16,142 nt of DNA, taken from assembly GCA_050186055.1 (NCBI GenBank), contig JBFWYV010000093.1, positions 1-16,142 of the forward strand, given 5' to 3'. Below are positions 13,752 through 16,142 of this stretch, in pieces. The stretch comes from CAMDPA01 sp050186055 (GTDB lineage Bacteria > Pseudomonadota > Alphaproteobacteria > Rhizobiales > Hyphomicrobiaceae). Position numbers and translations under genes: made by a program. Positions within the stretch are counted from its first letter, which is position 1; every line of letters begins with the position of its first letter. The notes under the pieces were generated by a model. It was not told where the DNA came from, made no database searches, and saw nothing but the letters and a program-made list of their open reading frames with translations.

Positions 13752-14594
13752 TTATTCGAGCCGGAAGCCCTTCCGCTTGACGAACTGTCCCCAGTCTGCG
13801 CGTTCCGGCACGCCATATTGGCGGGCCTTGTCCTCCGACCAGCCGTAGGCCGGGGTCTCGCCCCAGCGGGAGACGTCGCGCTGGCTGCGATAGGGCGCGA
13901 GGCGCTGCCGTCTGGCATCGTATGCATCGACGGCTTCGCGCAGGCCCTCCTCGCGGAACCTGTCGCGGTGAACGGTGTGGGTCAGCGGCAGCCGCAGGCT
14001 GATCCAGTTGTCGCGCTCAGGCCAGCCCAAACCGAGGCCGGCCACTGGAAACACGTGGTTCGGGAGCCCCAGGAGCTTGCTGGCCTCTTCTGCGCGGTTG
14101 CGGATGACGCTGACGGGTACGCAGCCGAGACCTGCCGCTTCCGCCGCGATCACAAACGCGGACAGGGCGATTCCCGCATCGACGGCGGCATTGAAAAAGG
14201 CGTCGAGGTGGTCGTTGGCGAACGGCTTGTCGCGCCATTCGTGGATCTGGCGCTGCCGTCTGTTGTTGCCCAGGAACACCAGAAAGTGCGGGCACGCCGG
14301 CAACCAGTCCTGGTCCACGAGTTCGTTGATGCGCGCCCGGGTGGAAGGGTCCTCGATGATCAGGATGTCGCGTTGCTGAAGATCGCTCTTGGTCGGCGAT
14401 GACAGCGCCAGCGCGCACAGCGTGTCGATCAGGCCTGCGGGGAGGGGTTCGTTGCGAAACCGGCGAATGACGCCGCGAGCGGCCAGTCTCTCCCACGTGC
14501 CCGGCGGATCGATGCCGCCGGTATCCGCAGGCGCACCTTCACCGAACCTGAGCCGGAGGTTCGCGAGCGTGCCACCCTGATCATTGGCTGCCAT
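13752..14594 (-). CDS. Nitroreductase family protein (FMN-dependent, NAD(P)H oxidoreductase)
   Basis: The 280-residue product has the nitroreductase fold signatures. RRFRNEPLP (44-52) and SSPTKSDLQQ (65-74) form the FMN phosphate and isoalloxazine contacts, AFVIAAEAAGLGCVPVSVIR (146-165) is the conserved central helix and loop, and GLGLGWPE (186-193) is the second FMN loop. Such enzymes use NAD(P)H to reduce nitroaromatics, quinones or flavins. A C-terminal tail of about 75 residues after the core (RFREEGLREAVDAYDARR onward) is typical of NfsA-like members, which wrap around the partner in a homodimer. The ATG at 14594 has only a weak ribosome-binding site; no better start is evident. A pair of 9-bp direct repeats lies 25-44 bases upstream, suggesting specific control. 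The physiological substrate is unknown. Confidence 0.9.
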   Translation of the reverse strand: MAANDQGGTLANLRLRFGEGAPADTGGIDPPGTWERLAARGVIRRFRNEPLPAGLIDTLCALALSSPTKSDLQQRDILIIEDPSTRARINELVDQDWLPACPHFLVFLGNNRRQRQIHEWRDKPFANDHLDAFFNAAVDAGIALSAFVIAAEAAGLGCVPVSVIRNRAEEASKLLGLPNHVFPVAGLGLGWPERDNWISLRLPLTHTVHRDRFREEGLREAVDAYDARRQRLAPYRSQRDVSRWGETPAYGWSEDKARQYGVPERADWGQFVKRKGFRLE

Positions 14595-14618
14595 TGGTGA
14601 CGTCCGTTGCGTCGAGCG

Positions 14619-14638
14619 TTGCGGATCGATTGCGGATC
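14619..14638. repeat. Helically phased 9-bp direct repeat upstream of the nitroreductase
   Basis: TTGCGGATC occurs at 14619-14627 and 14630-14638, with a period of 11 bases, close to one helical turn. It starts 25 bases upstream of the nitroreductase ATG. The position and phasing suit a regulator binding site overlapping or next to the promoter. Confidence 0.45.
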
Positions 14639-14726
14639 ACCGCATCCATGGGCGGCGGACGCAAGTCTCACCGGAGAAGCTGGCTCCCCGGCGAGGCGTT
14701 CAGGCGTGGAAACCGGCGGTCTGCGT

Positions 14727-15404
14727 TCAATCGCCCAGGTGCTTGCGCCAGAACGCAAGCGTCCGATCCCACGCGGTCTCGCAGGAGGTGCGGTCGTGGG
14801 CGTCGGGTCGCTGCTCGTTCACGAAACCGTGGTCTGCATCGTATCGATAGACCTCCGCCTGTTTGCCGGCGGCCTTCAATGCAGCTTCGAACTTGTCGAC
14901 GGCCTCAGGGGTGCACCAGTCGTCCCGGTTGGCGAAGTGGCATTGCAGAGGAACCTTGAGGTCGGCGGGCTTTGCAACGGCTTCCGGCGGTATTCCGTAG
15001 AAGCAGACGCCGGCGGCGAGCTCGGGAATCCTGCAGGCGCCGATGATCGTCACGGCCCCGCCCATGCAGAATCCCGTCAGTCCGACCTTCTTGCCGGTCC
15101 GCCCGAGCAATTGCGCCGCGCCGCGAACCGTCTGCTCGGTGGCGTCGAGGAAGTTGAGCGAGCCCATTTCCTTACCGGCCGCCTCCCGGTCGTGATAGGG
15201 CACGACCACGCCGGCGTAGAGGTCGGGCGCAAGCGCATGATAGCCGGTCCGGGCGAAGCGATCGCAGATGCCTTTGATCTGATCCTGCAGCCCCCACCAT
15301 TCCTGGATCACGACCACACCCGGCGCATCGGGGCGACCGGCCTGCGCGAGATAGCCGGCGGCGTCTTTTCCATCCGGCCTCTTGAACGTGATGCTGGTGC
15401 CCAT
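14727..15404 (-). CDS. Dienelactone hydrolase family protein
   Basis: The 225-residue alpha/beta hydrolase matches dienelactone hydrolase, which opens the lactone ring in the modified ortho-cleavage pathway of (chloro)catechols. The expected set of residues is present: the Cys nucleophile C113 in GFCMGG, an acid at D161 or D162 in ANRDDW, H192 in DADHGF, and E36 in VIQEWWGL, the glutamate that activates the cysteine in the Pseudomonas enzyme. Length is normal. The start at 15404 is supported by GGGAGAAAG about 8-10 bases upstream. It stands between a nitroreductase and a small coiled-coil gene, with no chlorocatechol dioxygenase or maleylacetate reductase in view. It may therefore act on another lactone or ester. 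Many genomes carry such orphan homologues. Confidence 0.93.
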   Translation of the reverse strand: MGTSITFKRPDGKDAAGYLAQAGRPDAPGVVVIQEWWGLQDQIKGICDRFARTGYHALAPDLYAGVVVPYHDREAAGKEMGSLNFLDATEQTVRGAAQLLGRTGKKVGLTGFCMGGAVTIIGACRIPELAAGVCFYGIPPEAVAKPADLKVPLQCHFANRDDWCTPEAVDKFEAALKAAGKQAEVYRYDADHGFVNEQRPDAHDRTSCETAWDRTLAFWRKHLGD

Positions 15405-15446
15405 GGTGATCTTTCTCCCGTTCGCGGTCTCAGTTTCAGCCTCGTG

Positions 15447-15490
15447 ATCGGAGCATCGGTCCCACCTGTGGGGACCGGATCGTTTCCGAT
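15447..15490. repeat. Compound 44-base inverted repeat
   Basis: Outer arms ATCGGA (15447-15452) and TCCGAT (15485-15490) enclose inner arms CGGTCCC (15457-15463) and GGGACCG (15471-15477), both exact, around a 7-base loop. The internal bases between arms are 4 and 7 long. It lies 43-86 bases upstream of the dienelactone hydrolase start and downstream of the coiled-coil gene. It may be an operator or a terminator, but no T tract follows on the minus strand. Confidence 0.5.
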
Positions 15491-15494
15491 TGCG

Positions 15495-15515
15495 TGGAAA
15501 TTGCTGTCAATTCCA
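15495..15515 (-). terminator. Stem-loop just after the coiled-coil gene
   Basis: TGGAAATTG (15495-15503) and CAATTCCA (15508-15515) pair over 8 bp with one bulged A and a CTGT loop. It begins 6 bases past the minus-strand stop codon at 15522. The position fits a transcription end, though no T run follows. Confidence 0.3.
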
Positions 15516-15521
15516 TGGCTA

Positions 15522-15809
15522 TCAGCAATCCTCGGCCTGGCGCTTCCTTGTCTTCGACTTGCGAATGGCATCCAACACGAGGCTCGGCAAGTCGTCGCGA
15601 AGGCTCCAGACCTGCGTGTTGACCGTTTCCAGACTGGAGGCGACCTTGGCGACCAGCCCTTCGATGCGGTCGAACCGCTGCGCCGTCGTCTCCGTCAGAG
15701 TTACCAGCTCCGGGTGGACCCGGCCAATCTGGCCCGTCAAGACGCTCACCGCTCCTTCGAGGTCATCCACCCTACGCTTGAGATTGCGGATTTCGTCTTC
15801 AAACTCCAC
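15522..15809 (-). CDS. Small coiled-coil protein, function unknown
   Basis: From the GTG at 15809 the product is 95 residues and highly charged. Residues about 3-70 show a heptad-like spacing of Ile, Leu and Val (IRNLKRRVDDLEGAVSVL, then LTETTAQRF, IEGLVAKV), which predicts one or two long helices forming a coiled coil, and the tail is basic (RKSKTRKR). There is no signal peptide or membrane segment. The GTG start is preferred because GGAG lies 7 bases upstream. In-frame ATGs at 15839 and 15872 give 105 and 116 residues but lack a visible ribosome-binding site. I do not recognise the family. It sits between a dienelactone hydrolase and an amidohydrolase gene, in gaps rich in inverted repeats. 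That it is a real gene rests on the start signal and the heptad pattern. Confidence 0.6.
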   Translation of the reverse strand: MEFEDEIRNLKRRVDDLEGAVSVLTGQIGRVHPELVTLTETTAQRFDRIEGLVAKVASSLETVNTQVWSLRDDLPSLVLDAIRKSKTRKRQAEDC

Positions 15810-15869
15810 TCTAGCTCTCCACTTTTTCCAAGTCCGCATTAGAACATTAGCGGAACACGGAAGGCGGCG

Positions 15870-15912
15870 CAACGCTTGCGGCTGATCGCGCGGATCGTAT
15901 CTGCAAGCGTTG
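15870..15912. repeat. Perfect 10-bp inverted repeat with nested dyad
   Basis: CAACGCTTGC (15870-15879) and GCAAGCGTTG (15903-15912) are exact reverse complements 23 bases apart. The spacer contains GATC-GCGCG-GATC, a further dyad. It lies in the 156-base gap between the amidohydrolase stop and the coiled-coil start. It could be an operator, a terminator for the amidohydrolase gene or a cruciform. The pairing is seen; the function is unknown. Confidence 0.55.
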
Positions 15913-15965
15913 GCGAGGCGGATCGCTCGTGACTCTCGAGTTGATTTCCGACCGGCGGGCTGCCG

Positions 15966-16142
15966 TCAGGCGCCCACGTTCGGAATCTTCTTGGCAAGCG
16001 GCAACTTGCGACCGAAGAACCGTTCGGCGTTTGCGCCGAGGATGTTGCGCTTGGCCTTGTCGTTAAGGAAGGGAAGATCAAAGATCGTGCTGGGGAGGTC
16101 GAAGTCCCAGTGCGGGTAGTCCGACGCCCAGCAGAGCTGGGT
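15966..16142 (-). CDS. Amidohydrolase family protein (amidohydrolase_2), C-terminal fragment
   Basis: Only the last 58 residues are in the window; the frame is open to the right edge and stops with TGA at 15966-15968. The fragment reads CWASDYPHWDFDLP, then FLNDKAKRNILGANAERFFG. This is the C-terminal hallmark of the amidohydrolase_2 family (TIM-barrel metal-dependent hydrolases and ACMSD-like decarboxylases): the SDYPH segment carries the metal-binding aspartate, and the ILGxNAxRFF helix closes the barrel. Substrates in this family include aromatic carboxylates, amides and lactones, so it could belong to the same catabolic theme as the dienelactone hydrolase gene, but that is inference. The catalytic N-terminal part lies outside the window. 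Confidence 0.82.
   Translation of the reverse strand, partial: TQLCWASDYPHWDFDLPSTIFDLPFLNDKAKRNILGANAERFFGRKLPLAKKIPNVGA

Noticed and set aside
14607..15842. Open plus-strand frame of 411 codons
   Set aside because: It lies antisense to the dienelactone hydrolase gene, whose catalytic motifs and ribosome-binding site are clear. The antisense product shows no recognisable domain. Long empty frames opposite real genes are common at this GC content.

Overview
The window is GC-rich, densely coded bacterial DNA. It is most consistent with a free-living alphaproteobacterium (Hyphomicrobiales or Rhodospirillales type). This placement is an inference from codon use, a tripartite tricarboxylate transporter (TTT) with a Bug-type binding protein, a ThiE/TenI-like gene directly coupled to a Sel1-repeat gene (an arrangement I associate with Bradyrhizobium-like genomes), and a CtrA-like site. 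I see no rRNA, tRNA, CRISPR array, insertion sequence, phage gene or plasmid gene. Both ends cut through genes.

Left part (1-8249) looks like a carboxylate catabolism and uptake locus. On the plus strand are the C-terminal end of an acyl-CoA synthetase, a UbiD-family (prenyl-FMN) decarboxylase, a SnoaL/NTF2-fold protein, and the molybdopterin-binding large subunit of a xanthine dehydrogenase/CoxL-type hydroxylase without its usual FAD and 2Fe-2S partners. Facing them on the minus strand is a TTT system: a TctC binding protein followed by a fused TctA-TctB membrane protein, with a perfect 10-bp stem-loop between the two. The enzyme set (acid:CoA ligase, UbiD decarboxylase, Mo hydroxylase, carboxylate importer) resembles the logic of furan- or heteroaromatic-carboxylate degradation, such as the Hmf pathway. 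The substrate cannot be read from the sequence.

Middle part (8250-13046) holds a large DUF4153 membrane protein (plus), a minus-strand pair made of a divergent ThiE/TenI-like protein and an exported Sel1-repeat protein one nucleotide apart, and a small exported M15/YcbK-type peptidase (plus). The peptidase has an AT-rich upstream region containing a near-match to the CtrA-binding consensus.

Right part (13085-16142) is a minus-strand series: MoaB/MogA-type molybdenum cofactor protein, nitroreductase, dienelactone hydrolase, a small coiled-coil protein, and the C-terminal end of an amidohydrolase. The gaps between these five genes are 117-156 bases, and each carries its own direct repeat or inverted repeat. 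They may therefore be separately regulated rather than one tight operon. Dienelactone hydrolase, nitroreductase and amidohydrolase fit the aromatic-degradation theme, and MoaB fits the molybdenum enzyme, but these functional links are inference.

I found no single feature that proves a new biological system. The best leads are the orphan Mo-hydroxylase/UbiD/TTT locus, the divergent ThiE-like/Sel1 pair, and the phased direct repeats in the right-hand gaps.
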